A DNA stretch of 29,605 bases, from assembly GCA_030831045.1 (NCBI GenBank), contig JAURMB010000085.1:1-29605 (forward strand), given 5' to 3'. Every line of letters begins with the position of its first letter. The first letter of the stretch is position 1. Below, piece after piece: positions 15,440 to 23,944 of the stretch. The DNA is from Schleiferiaceae bacterium (GTDB lineage Bacteria; Bacteroidota; Bacteroidia; Flavobacteriales; Schleiferiaceae). A program made the position numbers and the translations under genes. The notes beneath the pieces are model-generated. The model saw only the letters and a list, made by a program, of their open reading frames with translations, was not told where the DNA came from and searched no databases.

Positions 15440-17523
15440 TTCGCCGCGTTAAACGTTTTGAGTCCGGCGTCCAGCCAGTTCAAAAAAATCGTGGGATCGG
15501 GGTCGTAGGCCGTGTGTCCGTTGATCGCTGCCGGTGCCTCAACCGCCGGATCCATCAGCACGTAGTAGGGCTGGGCGTTGGCATTAAAGTACTGAGCCTG
15601 AAGGTCGCCCCACTTTTGGCCCACCGTCTTTATTTTTTTGCCCGTCGTTGCGCTGACGCGGACCTCATCTGCGGGCAGGGCCGAGCGTTCGTCGACGTAG
15701 AGCGACACCAGCACCACGTCTTCGGCAAGGCGTTGGCGCACCTCGGGGCGCGACCAAACCTCTTCTTCCATTTTGCGGCAGTTGACGCAGCCCCAGCCCG
15801 TGAAATCGAGAAGCAAGGGCTTGCCGGCCTCGAGGGCGTAGGCTCGAGCTTCTTCTAGGTCGTTAAAGCAGGGCAGGTTCAGCGGGCAGTGGGCGTCTTC
15901 GCTCAGCTTCACTTCGCTTGAGGCTGCGGAACCTGACCCCAATCCGTTGGGGTTTTCGGCATAAAACGAGGGCGGAGGAAATCCGGCTACAAGCTTTACC
16001 GGCGCCCCCCAGATTCCGGGAAGTAGGTAAAAGCCCGTTACCAAAAAGAGGAGGCCCGTGAGCATGCGGCCCACTCCGAGTCCGCCCTTGGGCTCGTCGT
16101 CGTGGGGCATGCGAAACACGCCAAAAAGGTACAGAGCCGTCGCAAACGCTATGGCCACCCAAAGGGCCAAAAAGAGCTCGCGCTCCAGCCAGTGCTTTTG
16201 CCATACCATGTCGGCCGTGCTCAAGAACTTTAGCGCGAAGGCCAGCTCTAGGAAGCCCAGCGTGACCTTGACGGTATTGAGCCATCCGCCCGACTTGGGT
16301 AAGCCCTTCAGCCATCCGGGGAAGGCCGCAAACAGCACAAACGGAAGCGATAGCGCAAAACTGAACCCGAACATTCCGACGGCGGGACCGAGCAGCTCAC
16401 CGCTCACGGCCGTGGCCACGAGCAGCTGTCCGATCAGCGGGCCGGTGCAGCTGAAGCTCACCAGCGCCAGGGTAAAGGCCATGAAGAAGATTCCGAGGAG
16501 TCCGCCGCGCTGCGACTGGTCGTCAGCCTTGTTGACCCACGACGACGGAAGCGTGATTTCAAAGGCCCCAAAAAAGCTAATGGCAAACACCACAAACAGG
16601 GCAAAAAACGCCAAGTTGAACCACGGATTGGTCGCCATGGCATTGAGCGCATCTGAACCAAAAACCACCGTGACGAGAAGCCCCAAAACCACGTAGATCA
16701 CGTTGATGCTTACCCCGTAGAGGATGGCCTTGCGCACGCCGTCGGCTTTGGACTTGCTTTGCTTGAGAAAGAAGCTGACGGTAAGCGGAATCATCGGGAA
16801 GATGCAGGGCATGATTAGCGCAAAAAAACCGCCGAGCATTCCGGCGCCGAACAGGGCCCAGAGGTTGACGGCTTCGGCGCTTTCGGGCTCCTGGCCCGGG
16901 GTGCCGACCAGCTCTTGCCCCTCTTCGACCGCAGGGGTCTCGCCTCTGTCCTTCGCGCCATCTGAATTATCGGCCGAGGCCGAAGGGGCCTCGTCGGCCT
17001 GGGTCTGCTGCTCGTTGAGCTCGGACGGCTTGCTCGGCATTTCTTCACCGACCAACTCGGTCGCTGCTGCGGCCGGAACCTTAAACACCAAACTCACGTA
17101 GTCGGGCGGAAGGCAGCGCTCGTCGTCGCACACCATGAACTCAACCTCGGCCGTGTAGGTAAAGGCCTTGGGATTGCTGCGCTTGGCGGCAATCACGAAG
17201 TCGGCCTTCTTGGCGAAGTAGGCCAGCTCCATGCCAAAATTTTTATCAAATTCCTTGATGGGCTTGGGCTCGCGCACGGGGCCCTGGGTTTTGAGGTCCT
17301 TAGACGCGGGCAGCGTGAATGCGGTTGGAATCGGTCCGTCGCTTCCAATAAACTGCGAATACACGTGCCAGCCGGCGTCAATTTTGGCGGACGCCACAAG
17401 TTCCAGGGTGCCGTCGGTAGCGGTCCGCACCGAAGTGCTCCACGTCACCGGCTGCAGAATTTGCGCCACGGCCATCGTGCTCGAAAAAGCAAGGGCGAGC
17501 GCCGCGAGAAGAAATCGGTTCAT
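15436..17523 (-). CDS. dsbD: DsbD-like thiol:disulfide interchange protein
   Basis: A 695-residue inner-membrane reductase that carries electrons from cytoplasmic thioredoxin to periplasmic targets. Domains: signal peptide (1-20), a periplasmic DsbD-alpha domain with the Cys pair CDDERC (132-137), a linker rich in acidic residues, a CcdA-like membrane core with about eight helices and the Cys-containing CIFPMIPL and SCTGPLIG motifs, and a C-terminal thioredoxin-like domain with CVNC at 579-582. All three redox pairs are present. The start at 17523 is set by the signal peptide and an adjacent -7 box; the frame stays open further upstream into tilS. It lies 5 bases downstream of tilS. Confidence 0.94.
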   Translation of the reverse strand: MNRFLLAALALAFSSTMAVAQILQPVTWSTSVRTATDGTLELVASAKIDAGWHVYSQFIGSDGPIPTAFTLPASKDLKTQGPVREPKPIKEFDKNFGMELAYFAKKADFVIAAKRSNPKAFTYTAEVEFMVCDDERCLPPDYVSLVFKVPAAAATELVGEEMPSKPSELNEQQTQADEAPSASADNSDGAKDRGETPAVEEGQELVGTPGQEPESAEAVNLWALFGAGMLGGFFALIMPCIFPMIPLTVSFFLKQSKSKADGVRKAILYGVSINVIYVVLGLLVTVVFGSDALNAMATNPWFNLAFFALFVVFAISFFGAFEITLPSSWVNKADDQSQRGGLLGIFFMAFTLALVSFSCTGPLIGQLLVATAVSGELLGPAVGMFGFSFALSLPFVLFAAFPGWLKGLPKSGGWLNTVKVTLGFLELAFALKFLSTADMVWQKHWLERELFLALWVAIAFATALYLFGVFRMPHDDEPKGGLGVGRMLTGLLFLVTGFYLLPGIWGAPVKLVAGFPPPSFYAENPNGLGSGSAASSEVKLSEDAHCPLNLPCFNDLEEARAYALEAGKPLLLDFTGWGCVNCRKMEEEVWSRPEVRQRLAEDVVLVSLYVDERSALPADEVRVSATTGKKIKTVGQKWGDLQAQYFNANAQPYYVLMDPAVEAPAAINGHTAYDPDPTIFLNWLDAGLKTFNAAK

Positions 17524-17528
17524 AGGTT

Positions 17529-18893
17529 TCAAAGGTAGTTCACAGTCCAACGGACCACAGCGCCCGGTTCTGAATCCAACGCCAGGGCTTCGCTCAGTCG
17601 GATTCCCGGAATCCAAAGTACTTCACCGGGCTGTTCGCTGCGTGCGAGTACCACTACATGGCGGCGAACGGGAGCCGGAACTTTGGCCTCGGTCAGCGCG
17701 TCGCTAACCTTCTTGCGGCCTTTGAGTCCGAGCGGATGGATAACGTCGCCCTCCAACCACGTGCGCCAGCAGGCGCCCCGGGGCAGCTGCTGCGTGACCG
17801 GCTCGGTCGCGTTGCCCAGGTTTTTGGGCCGCTGCGTGCCTTCGGTGGCCCAAATTTGCACCCGCGCGTGCCAGACTTCGCCCGACCACAGCGGCAGCTC
17901 CACACGGCCTTCGGCAGGGCGGGGCGCAAAGCCCGCTTCGCTCGAGGACAGCAGCAGCAGACCTTCGCGGTCGGCCCAAATTTGCCAGCCGTCGCGCTCG
18001 AGATAGGCCCCCACTTGGGCCTCGGCCAGCTGCCGAAGCGCCTCTAGGTCAAAGGGCGCGTAGGGTTTCAGGAGCTGGTGCACAATAACTTCTGAATGCG
18101 GATGGGCCAGCGCATCTCGGTACAGCACTCGGGCACCGGGCAGGCGACGGCTCATCGCGGTGTACACACTTGATTCGCGCTGAATGGCGACCTCGGCAAA
18201 CTTTTGAAGGTTGCGCAGGTGGCGCATGGTGGTGCGAATTCCGTCGCGGGCCTGCGGAATCGCCTGCTCCAAGGCGGGCACCGCGTGGTGGCGCAGGTGG
18301 TTGCGGGTGTACTTGTCGCCTTCGTTGGAGGCATCTTCGCGCCAAATTAGCCCCATGCGCTCGGCTTCAGCGCGGAGTTCCGATTTGTGAAAACCCAAGA
18401 GCGGCCGCCGGAGCATGCCGTTTTGGGGCGCCAAGGAGACCAGGCCGTCGATGCCCGTTCCGCGGGCCGCAAAAAGCAAAAAGGTCTCGATTGCGTCGTC
18501 GGCGTGGTGGGCCGTAGCGATAAACTCGGCGCCAACCTGTTCGGCCTCATGCTGGGCCGCCCCGTAGCGCAGGCTACGGGCTCGTGCCTGAAGGTCGGGC
18601 GCCGCACCAAAGTCGGCCGGAGCGTGAACCGCACGAAACGCACAGCCTGCCTGCTCGGACCAGGTGCGCACCACGTCTTCGTCGGCAACCGACGCTTCGC
18701 CGCGAAGGCCATAGTTCACGTGGACCACCTGCATCGAGTACCCGTGGGCGCGCAGGGCTTCGGCAAGCACCATGGAGTCCAGTCCGCCCGAAACAAGCAC
18801 CACCACAGGCTTGGCCGGCGGGCCCAGCAGCTCGCTCAATTCCGCCCGCACGGCGGCTTGAAACGCGGGCGACGCCTTAGCCCAGGCACCCAT
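17529..18893 (-). CDS. tilS: tRNA(Ile)-lysidine synthase
   Basis: A 454-residue N-type ATP pyrophosphatase that converts C34 of the CAU-anticodon tRNA(Ile) to lysidine, so it reads AUA and accepts isoleucine; essential in most bacteria. The PP-loop SGGLDS is at 35-40, followed by the family's VHVNYGLRGE, TAHHADDAIETFL and ASNEGDKYTRNHLRH motifs. The C-terminal region carries the extra substrate-binding domain (LKGRKKVSDALTEAKVP), so it is the long form. ATG 18893 is chosen because the PP-loop is at the usual distance; the longer frame would overlap most of the end of pabB. It begins 17 bases inside the end of pabB. Confidence 0.95.
   Translation of the reverse strand: MGAWAKASPAFQAAVRAELSELLGPPAKPVVVLVSGGLDSMVLAEALRAHGYSMQVVHVNYGLRGEASVADEDVVRTWSEQAGCAFRAVHAPADFGAAPDLQARARSLRYGAAQHEAEQVGAEFIATAHHADDAIETFLLFAARGTGIDGLVSLAPQNGMLRRPLLGFHKSELRAEAERMGLIWREDASNEGDKYTRNHLRHHAVPALEQAIPQARDGIRTTMRHLRNLQKFAEVAIQRESSVYTAMSRRLPGARVLYRDALAHPHSEVIVHQLLKPYAPFDLEALRQLAEAQVGAYLERDGWQIWADREGLLLLSSSEAGFAPRPAEGRVELPLWSGEVWHARVQIWATEGTQRPKNLGNATEPVTQQLPRGACWRTWLEGDVIHPLGLKGRKKVSDALTEAKVPAPVRRHVVVLARSEQPGEVLWIPGIRLSEALALDSEPGAVVRWTVNYL
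17530..17537 (-). promoter_or_regulatory. Internal -7 box of dsbD
   Basis: TACCTTTG fully matches TAnnTTTG, ends 6 bases before the dsbD ATG at 17523, and overlaps the last codons of tilS. It would let dsbD and the genes after it be transcribed independently of lpdA-pabB-tilS. Confidence 0.55.
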
Positions 18894-20169
18894 TCCACAC
18901 GTTTTGAGGGGTCGCCGCTTTGAGGAGGCATTCGTCCCATTCGGCCGCGGGATCGGCGGCAAGCGTTAACGCACTTCCTGCCCAGACCTGCCACGACTGC
19001 GACGGAACATGGCCAAACAGCGTGCGAATCAGCACGTTAAAGTCAGCGCTTCCGTCGGGCCGCACGTAGCCCATGGCCCCGCTGTACCAGCCGCGCGGGC
19101 GGAACTCGTGGGCGTCGATCAGCTCCATGGCGCGCAGCTTGGGCGCTCCAGTCATGCTGCCCATCGGGAAACTCGCGGCCACCGCATCGAGCCAATCAAG
19201 GCCCGGCTTGAGCTGAGCTTCTACGGTGCTCACCAAGTGGTGTACCGTTTTAAAGCTCTGGAGTTCGAGAAGGCGCGGAACCGCCACCGATCCTTTTGAT
19301 GCCACCCGGCTGAAGTCATGGCGCACCAGATCCACAATCATGATGTTCTCTGCCTGCTCCTTTTCAGCGAACCTAAGTTCTGCCGCGGCGGCCGCGTCCG
19401 CCTCAAAATCACGACCCCGTGAAGCCGTGCCCTTAATGGGTTGGCTGCAAATTTTGCCATCAGGCGCAACCTTTACGTAACGCTCCGGCGAAGCGCTCGC
19501 TACAGAGAAATCGCCCCAACGAATCATGCCCCCCATGCCCGCTTCGGTCTGTTCCCGCAGCTTCGCAAAAAGGCGACCGAGGTCCCGTTCTCCTTTAGCT
19601 TCGGAGTCCACGCAAAGGTTAACCTCGTAAATGTCGCCCCGATGTAGGTGAAGGCGGAGCGATTCCGCACGCTCAAGGTAGTCCGGAGCCGACCAGCTCA
19701 CCGACCATTGAGCCTGTTGCTGGGTGGTACTTTCGTTAAGGTGCGCGGACTGCTTGAGCCAGGCTTGCGCGTCGCCGTGCTCCACGACGGTTCCGTCGGA
19801 ACGGCACTCGAGAACCCACTCGGGTTCCCACATCGCCACGTCGGGCATGCCGTGCCAGGCTTCACCGCGCGGCGGCAACGTGGGTTCAAACGCATTCTTG
19901 AGGTCGTAGCCCAGCACGCCAAACCACCACGTAGGTCGGCGGCGCCAAGCGGCAGCCAGCTCGGCCCAGGACTCGGGGGTCGCTCGGTCGACTCGGTGAA
20001 CGCGGCGGCAGCCGCCCGCGGCCATCCAGCGCATAGTATTCAGTTCCTCCTCCGGGGCAGCCGGGTGGGTTTCAAAAAAGGCAAAGTAGGTCTCTGCGGA
20101 CCCGCGGCGCTGAAGTTCGTCCGCGAGGTCCGCCGGAGGGTTGGACCAAACGCGTTGACGCCAGCCCAT
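18877..20169 (-). CDS. pabB: Aminodeoxychorismate synthase component I
   Basis: A 430-residue chorismate-utilising enzyme that makes 4-amino-4-deoxychorismate, the precursor of p-aminobenzoate for folate. The motif PIKGT (244-248) contains the Lys characteristic of PabB rather than the PIAGT of anthranilate synthase, which argues against TrpE. Other family blocks are MIVDLVRHD, HLVSTVEAQL, FPMGSMTGAPK and GWYSGAMGY. The start at 20169 follows the lpdA stop by 4 bases; a longer N-terminus would overlap lpdA and is basic and proline-rich, unlike the family. No pabA or pabC is adjacent, so the amidotransferase and lyase must be encoded elsewhere. Confidence 0.93.
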   Translation of the reverse strand: MGWRQRVWSNPPADLADELQRRGSAETYFAFFETHPAAPEEELNTMRWMAAGGCRRVHRVDRATPESWAELAAAWRRRPTWWFGVLGYDLKNAFEPTLPPRGEAWHGMPDVAMWEPEWVLECRSDGTVVEHGDAQAWLKQSAHLNESTTQQQAQWSVSWSAPDYLERAESLRLHLHRGDIYEVNLCVDSEAKGERDLGRLFAKLREQTEAGMGGMIRWGDFSVASASPERYVKVAPDGKICSQPIKGTASRGRDFEADAAAAAELRFAEKEQAENIMIVDLVRHDFSRVASKGSVAVPRLLELQSFKTVHHLVSTVEAQLKPGLDWLDAVAASFPMGSMTGAPKLRAMELIDAHEFRPRGWYSGAMGYVRPDGSADFNVLIRTLFGHVPSQSWQVWAGSALTLAADPAAEWDECLLKAATPQNVWNGCLG

Positions 20170-20173
20170 GGGA

Positions 20174-21568
20174 CTACATGTGTATGGCTCGTTTCGCCGT
20201 CGCGTCGAGGGCCGCCTCTTTGATGGCCTCGGTGTAGGTCGGGTGTCCGTGGCAGATGCGCGCCACATCTTCAGCTGAAGCGCGGTACTCCATGGCCACC
20301 GCGAGTTCCATGATCAAGTCGGCCGCACGGGCACCCACAATGTGGGCGCCAAGCACCTCGTCGGTGCTGGCGTCGGCCAAAACCTTCACAAACCCGTCGG
20401 TGTCGCCTGAAGCGCGGCTGCGGCCCAGTGCCCGCATCGGAAAATTGCCCACCTTGTACCCGCGGCCGCTGGCCTTAAGCTGCTCCTCGGTCTGGCCGAC
20501 GCTCGCGGCCTCCGGCCACGTGTACACGATACCCGGAATCAAATTGTAGTCCATGTGCGGCTTCTGGCCGGCAATCTGCTCGGCAACCACTACGCCCTCC
20601 TCCTCGGCTTTGTGCGCCAGCATCGCCCCGCGCACCACGTCGCCGATTGCAAAAATGTGCGGCTGGCTCGTCTGCAGGTGGTCGTTCACGTTGAGGCGTC
20701 CGCGCTCGTCGGCCGTAATGCCGGCAGCTTCGTAGTTAAGCCCGGCGGTATTTGCCTTGCGGCCCACGGCCACGAGGCAGTAGTCGCCTTCGAGCTCAAC
20801 GGCATTGCCCTTCTTGTCGGTAGCCTTCACCTTCACCACGTCGCCGTGGCGCTCGACACCCTCAACCTTGGTTCCGAGGTGAAACGACATGCCGGTCTTG
20901 CGCAGCACACGCTGCATCTCCTTACCAATCGACCCGTCCATCGTAGCGAGGATGGAATCGGCAAACTCGACGACGGTTACCTCAGCGCCAAGGCGCGTGT
21001 ACACGCTGCCGAGTTCGAGGCCGATCACGCCGCCGCCGATCACGATCAGGCGCTTGGGCACCTCGGGAAGGCTGAGGGCTTCGGTCGAACTGATGATGCG
21101 CTCGCCGTCAAACTTGGCAAACGGCAGTTCGATGGGGGTTGAACCCGTAGCGACGACGATGTGCTTGGCCTTCACCGTCTGCTCTTCGGTACCCGAAACC
21201 TTGACGGTGTGGGCGTCGACAAACGACCCGAGGCCCTTGAGGACCGTAACCTTGTTTTTGTTCATCAAAAAGTCGATGCCCGAGCAGGTCGTGTCGACCA
21301 CCTGCTTTTTGCGGGCCATCATTTGGGCCCAGTTGATCTTGGGTGCCTCGACCTCGATGCCGTGCTCGGCGAACGCGTGGGTGGCGTTGTAGTAGTGCTC
21401 AGAAGAATCCAGGAGGGCTTTGGACGGAATGCATCCGACGTTGAGGCAGGTACCTCCGAGGGTGGGGTCTTTTTCAACCAAAGCCGTTGAAAAACCGAGC
21501 TGGGCGCAGCGAATGGCGCTTACGTAGCCTCCAGGGCCGGCGCCGATAACGAGTACATCGAATTCCAT
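20174..21568 (-). CDS. lpdA: Dihydrolipoyl dehydrogenase
   Basis: A 464-residue FAD/NAD flavoenzyme, the E3 subunit that reoxidises lipoamide in pyruvate, 2-oxoglutarate and branched-chain 2-oxo acid dehydrogenase complexes and the glycine cleavage system. N-terminal FAD motif GAGPGGYVSA, redox-active disulfide in GGTCLNVGCIPSK (Cys 41 and 46), NAD-binding GGGVIGLELG, the second FAD segment FAIGDV, and the C-terminal CHGHPTYTEAIKEAA with the His/Glu acid-base pair are all present. It is the first gene of a long minus-strand run, with a perfect -7 box immediately upstream. No E1 or E2 genes lie beside it. Confidence 0.97.
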   Translation of the reverse strand: MEFDVLVIGAGPGGYVSAIRCAQLGFSTALVEKDPTLGGTCLNVGCIPSKALLDSSEHYYNATHAFAEHGIEVEAPKINWAQMMARKKQVVDTTCSGIDFLMNKNKVTVLKGLGSFVDAHTVKVSGTEEQTVKAKHIVVATGSTPIELPFAKFDGERIISSTEALSLPEVPKRLIVIGGGVIGLELGSVYTRLGAEVTVVEFADSILATMDGSIGKEMQRVLRKTGMSFHLGTKVEGVERHGDVVKVKATDKKGNAVELEGDYCLVAVGRKANTAGLNYEAAGITADERGRLNVNDHLQTSQPHIFAIGDVVRGAMLAHKAEEEGVVVAEQIAGQKPHMDYNLIPGIVYTWPEAASVGQTEEQLKASGRGYKVGNFPMRALGRSRASGDTDGFVKVLADASTDEVLGAHIVGARAADLIMELAVAMEYRASAEDVARICHGHPTYTEAIKEAALDATAKRAIHM

Positions 21569-21572
21569 GCGG

Positions 21573-21580
21573 CAAAGGTA
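21573..21580 (-). promoter_or_regulatory. -7 box of lpdA operon
   Basis: TACCTTTG fully matches TAnnTTTG and ends 4 bases before the lpdA ATG at 21568. It should drive lpdA-pabB-tilS and perhaps the whole run. Confidence 0.65.
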
Positions 21581-21591
21581 GGCCTCACGGG

Positions 21592-21609
21592 CGTGCGCGA
21601 GGGCGCACG
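21592..21609 (-). terminator. Hairpin between lnt and lpdA, possible terminator
   Basis: A 7-bp GC-rich stem (21592-21598 with 21603-21609) with a 4-base loop lies about 30 bases past the lnt stop and just ahead of the lpdA promoter box. It lacks a U-tract, so termination is uncertain. A 12-base palindrome (GCGGAATTCCGC) also lies between it and lnt. Confidence 0.35.
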
Positions 21610-21639
21610 GTGCGGAATTCCGCCCTGTACCCTACCGCG

Positions 21640-23238
21640 CTAAACGGCTTTAAGCCCCCGCAACCGGCGCACCACCAAACTCAGCACCAAGAATCCAAAG
21701 ACAAAAAGCCCCCATTGACCGATAATGTCGCCGTGGCGCACAAAAAACGTCGGCTCGCTGAATGTGGGCACCGTGGCGCGGAGCATGCCTTGCTGGTCCC
21801 AACCCAGCGACTGCTGCACCTGCCCGTCGGGGCCGATGACCGCTGAAATTCCCGTGTTGGCGCTGCGCAGCACGGCTCGATTCTGCTCAACAGCCCGCAG
21901 CCGAGCGTAGTGCAGGTGGGCGACATGGCCGGGGGTGTTGCCCCACCAACCATCGTTCGTGATGATCGTCAGCACTTCGGCTCCGGCATTCGAAAACTCG
22001 GCGGCGTAGGGACCAAAATCTTGTTCCCAGCAAATGGGTGCACCGATGCGGGGCAGGTCGGGACCGGCCTCGAACACGCTGCGCTCGGTTTGGGTGGCGA
22101 GGGTGCCGCTGGTGCCCCCCAGCGAAAGCGTCAGGTCGCCCAGCACCGCATTCAAGGTCGACGCCATGGGCATGGATTCGACGCCTACCACGAGCTTGGA
22201 CTTGCGGTAGATCTGCAGCGGGAGGCCCGCTCGGGCAAAAACTGCGGCGTTGGCGTAGCTCACGTAGCGGCGGTCATCGATGCGCCGAGCCGCGGGGTTG
22301 CCAGGCTCTTCGCCGTGAAGTCGGTAGGTGGTCGCACCGAGTACCACCGCCCAATTTTCGCGCAGCAGCGGCTCAAACGCCAGCAGCGAAGGCCAATTCG
22401 ACGCGTAGTTCTCGTCAAGTCCCTCGTGCAAAAAGGTTTCGGGTAGCACCAGGAGGCCCGGGGCGGAATCCGCCACGGATGCAGCCTGTGCCGCCCAGTA
22501 GCGGGCCTGCTGCAAATCAGGCGTTTGGAACTTCTCGGTGTAGGGATCGACGTTGGGCTGCACGACAAGCGCACGCAGGCTTCCGCTGGGCTTTTGGGCG
22601 TCAAGCCACGCACCAACGGCATAGCTCAGGGCGACGGGACCAAGCACGGTGGCCAGGAGCACGCGGCGCAGGCGCCGGGTTCCGCCATCGGCCAACTGCC
22701 ACACCACCACGTTGGCGATGAGCATCCAAAGGCTTCCGCCTCGAGGCCCGGTCCAGGCGTACCAGCGCACCCAGTGCGGAACCTCCGCAAAAGCATTGCC
22801 CAAATTCAGCCACGGAAAGCTAAAGGCCCAGTCGTCGTGCAGGATTTCGATGGCCAACCAGCCCGTGACCCAAATCCAGAGCGCGGTGCGGACGCCGACC
22901 TGACGTGCCGCGTAGCTGTACAGCGTCCAGACGCCGGCCATGAGGGTTCCGTTGATGAGCACTGCGCCAAGCACACCCGACCAGTGGGCACCGGCGACCC
23001 ACCAGGTTGTGGCCAAGGTAAACAGGGCCATGCTGCCCAAAGCCCACCCGGCAAAATGGCGGAGTTTGCCTTCGCGCATCCGCGATTCGAGCACCAGCAT
23101 GGGCACCATCGACACCCACAAAAGCGGCGCCAGCACCGGGAATTCGTGGTAGCCCAAGGTTCCGGGCCACGCGAGGCACAGCAGCAGCGGAGTTAGCAGG
23201 GCCAGCGCCCCGTTCGGAAGTCGGTTTAACGTCGCCAT
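21640..23238 (-). CDS. lnt: Apolipoprotein N-acyltransferase
   Basis: A 532-residue inner-membrane enzyme that N-acylates the terminal Cys of lipoproteins using a phospholipid donor, the last step of lipoprotein maturation. The first 210 or so residues contain six to seven membrane helices; a periplasmic nitrilase-like domain follows with all three catalytic residues in place: Glu267 in LPETF, Lys346 in IYRKSKL and Cys403 in PICWEQ. A final membrane helix lies near the C-terminus. ATG 23238 is chosen because a perfect -7 box is 5 bases upstream; a frame open further upstream covers pssA and is rejected. It diverges from pssA, another membrane-lipid gene. Confidence 0.95.
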   Translation of the reverse strand: MATLNRLPNGALALLTPLLLCLAWPGTLGYHEFPVLAPLLWVSMVPMLVLESRMREGKLRHFAGWALGSMALFTLATTWWVAGAHWSGVLGAVLINGTLMAGVWTLYSYAARQVGVRTALWIWVTGWLAIEILHDDWAFSFPWLNLGNAFAEVPHWVRWYAWTGPRGGSLWMLIANVVVWQLADGGTRRLRRVLLATVLGPVALSYAVGAWLDAQKPSGSLRALVVQPNVDPYTEKFQTPDLQQARYWAAQAASVADSAPGLLVLPETFLHEGLDENYASNWPSLLAFEPLLRENWAVVLGATTYRLHGEEPGNPAARRIDDRRYVSYANAAVFARAGLPLQIYRKSKLVVGVESMPMASTLNAVLGDLTLSLGGTSGTLATQTERSVFEAGPDLPRIGAPICWEQDFGPYAAEFSNAGAEVLTIITNDGWWGNTPGHVAHLHYARLRAVEQNRAVLRSANTGISAVIGPDGQVQQSLGWDQQGMLRATVPTFSEPTFFVRHGDIIGQWGLFVFGFLVLSLVVRRLRGLKAV

Positions 23239-23243
23239 GACCC

Positions 23244-23251
23244 CAAAGGTA
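23244..23251 (-). promoter_or_regulatory. -7 box of lnt
   Basis: TACCTTTG fully matches TAnnTTTG and ends 5 bases before the lnt ATG at 23238. It lies 6 bases from the divergent pssA box. Confidence 0.65.
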
Positions 23252-23257
23252 GCGCCG

Positions 23258-23265
23258 TACTTTTG
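23258..23265 (+). promoter_or_regulatory. -7 box of pssA
   Basis: TACTTTTG fully matches TAnnTTTG and ends 4 bases before the pssA ATG at 23270. The two start codons of lnt and pssA are only 31 bases apart, so both promoters occupy the same DNA and each would cover the other gene's start. Confidence 0.65.
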
Positions 23266-23269
23266 TGGA

Positions 23270-23944
23270 ATGCGATGGATTCCGAACGCCCTCACCTTGG
23301 GCAACGTGGCCTGCGGAATGGCCGCCATTTGGTACTTGATGTTCCAGAATTTCGAGTACGCCACGGCCGCCGTAATGCTGGCCTTTGTCTTTGACGGCCT
23401 GGACGGCTGGGCCGCCCGCAAGGTCGGCGTGAGCGGGGAGTTCGGCGTGCAGCTTGACAGCCTAGCCGACGCCATCACGTTTGGGGTGGTTCCGGGATTC
23501 ATGTGGATGCAGCTCGCGATGTGGATGAACACGGCCTACAGCTGGCCTGCGCTGCCGGTGCTTGGCTGGGCGGTCACTTTGGCGTCGGTCTACCGTTTGG
23601 CGCGCTTCAACTCAGACATGAAGGACCATCCCGGCTTTTTGGGCATGCCCACCCCGGCCAATACCGCCTTTGTGCTGGGGCTCCTGTATGCGGCTGACGC
23701 CGAGCTGGTTCCGCTGCACCCGGCCGTCTTTTTGGTAGCGCTGGCGTGGTCGGTCTACAGCCTGAATGCCTCGTTTACCGTGGCTTCGTTCAAGGACCTT
23801 CCGACGGGTTGGTGGTCGCGCGGATTTCGGCTGGTCTGGCTTGCGGTATCGCTCACGGTATTTGCGTTTTGGGGCTTGGCCGCGATGGCGGTTGCCGTAC
23901 CTTTGCTGCCTGTAGTTTCTGCCCTCGAAAAACGCTTTTTATGA
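23270..23944 (+). CDS. pssA: CDP-diacylglycerol-serine O-phosphatidyltransferase
   Basis: A 224-residue inner-membrane enzyme that makes phosphatidylserine, the precursor of phosphatidylethanolamine. The CDP-alcohol phosphotransferase motif is complete: Asp45-Gly46, Ala49-Arg50, Gly59, Asp63 and Asp67 in DGWAAR...G...D...D. Six or so hydrophobic segments are present, and the opening IPNALTLGNVACG is typical of the family. The start is fixed at 23270 by the promoter box and by the family N-terminus; the 11 extra upstream in-frame residues overlap lnt. The TGA overlaps the purS ATG by 4 bases. Confidence 0.95.
   Translation: MRWIPNALTLGNVACGMAAIWYLMFQNFEYATAAVMLAFVFDGLDGWAARKVGVSGEFGVQLDSLADAITFGVVPGFMWMQLAMWMNTAYSWPALPVLGWAVTLASVYRLARFNSDMKDHPGFLGMPTPANTAFVLGLLYAADAELVPLHPAVFLVALAWSVYSLNASFTVASFKDLPTGWWSRGFRLVWLAVSLTVFAFWGLAAMAVAVPLLPVVSALEKRFL

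Noticed and set aside
18877..20169. Anthranilate synthase TrpE
   Set aside because: The active-site motif is PIKGT (Lys), which marks aminodeoxychorismate synthase, and no trp genes are nearby.
22525..23196. 223-residue open frame antisense to lnt
   Set aside because: It has low-complexity His/Arg/Pro/Gln composition, no start signal, and a complete catalytic triad on the opposite strand.
23239..23532. N-terminal extension of lnt
   Set aside because: It would overlap pssA coding sequence, and a perfect promoter box lies just upstream of ATG 23238.
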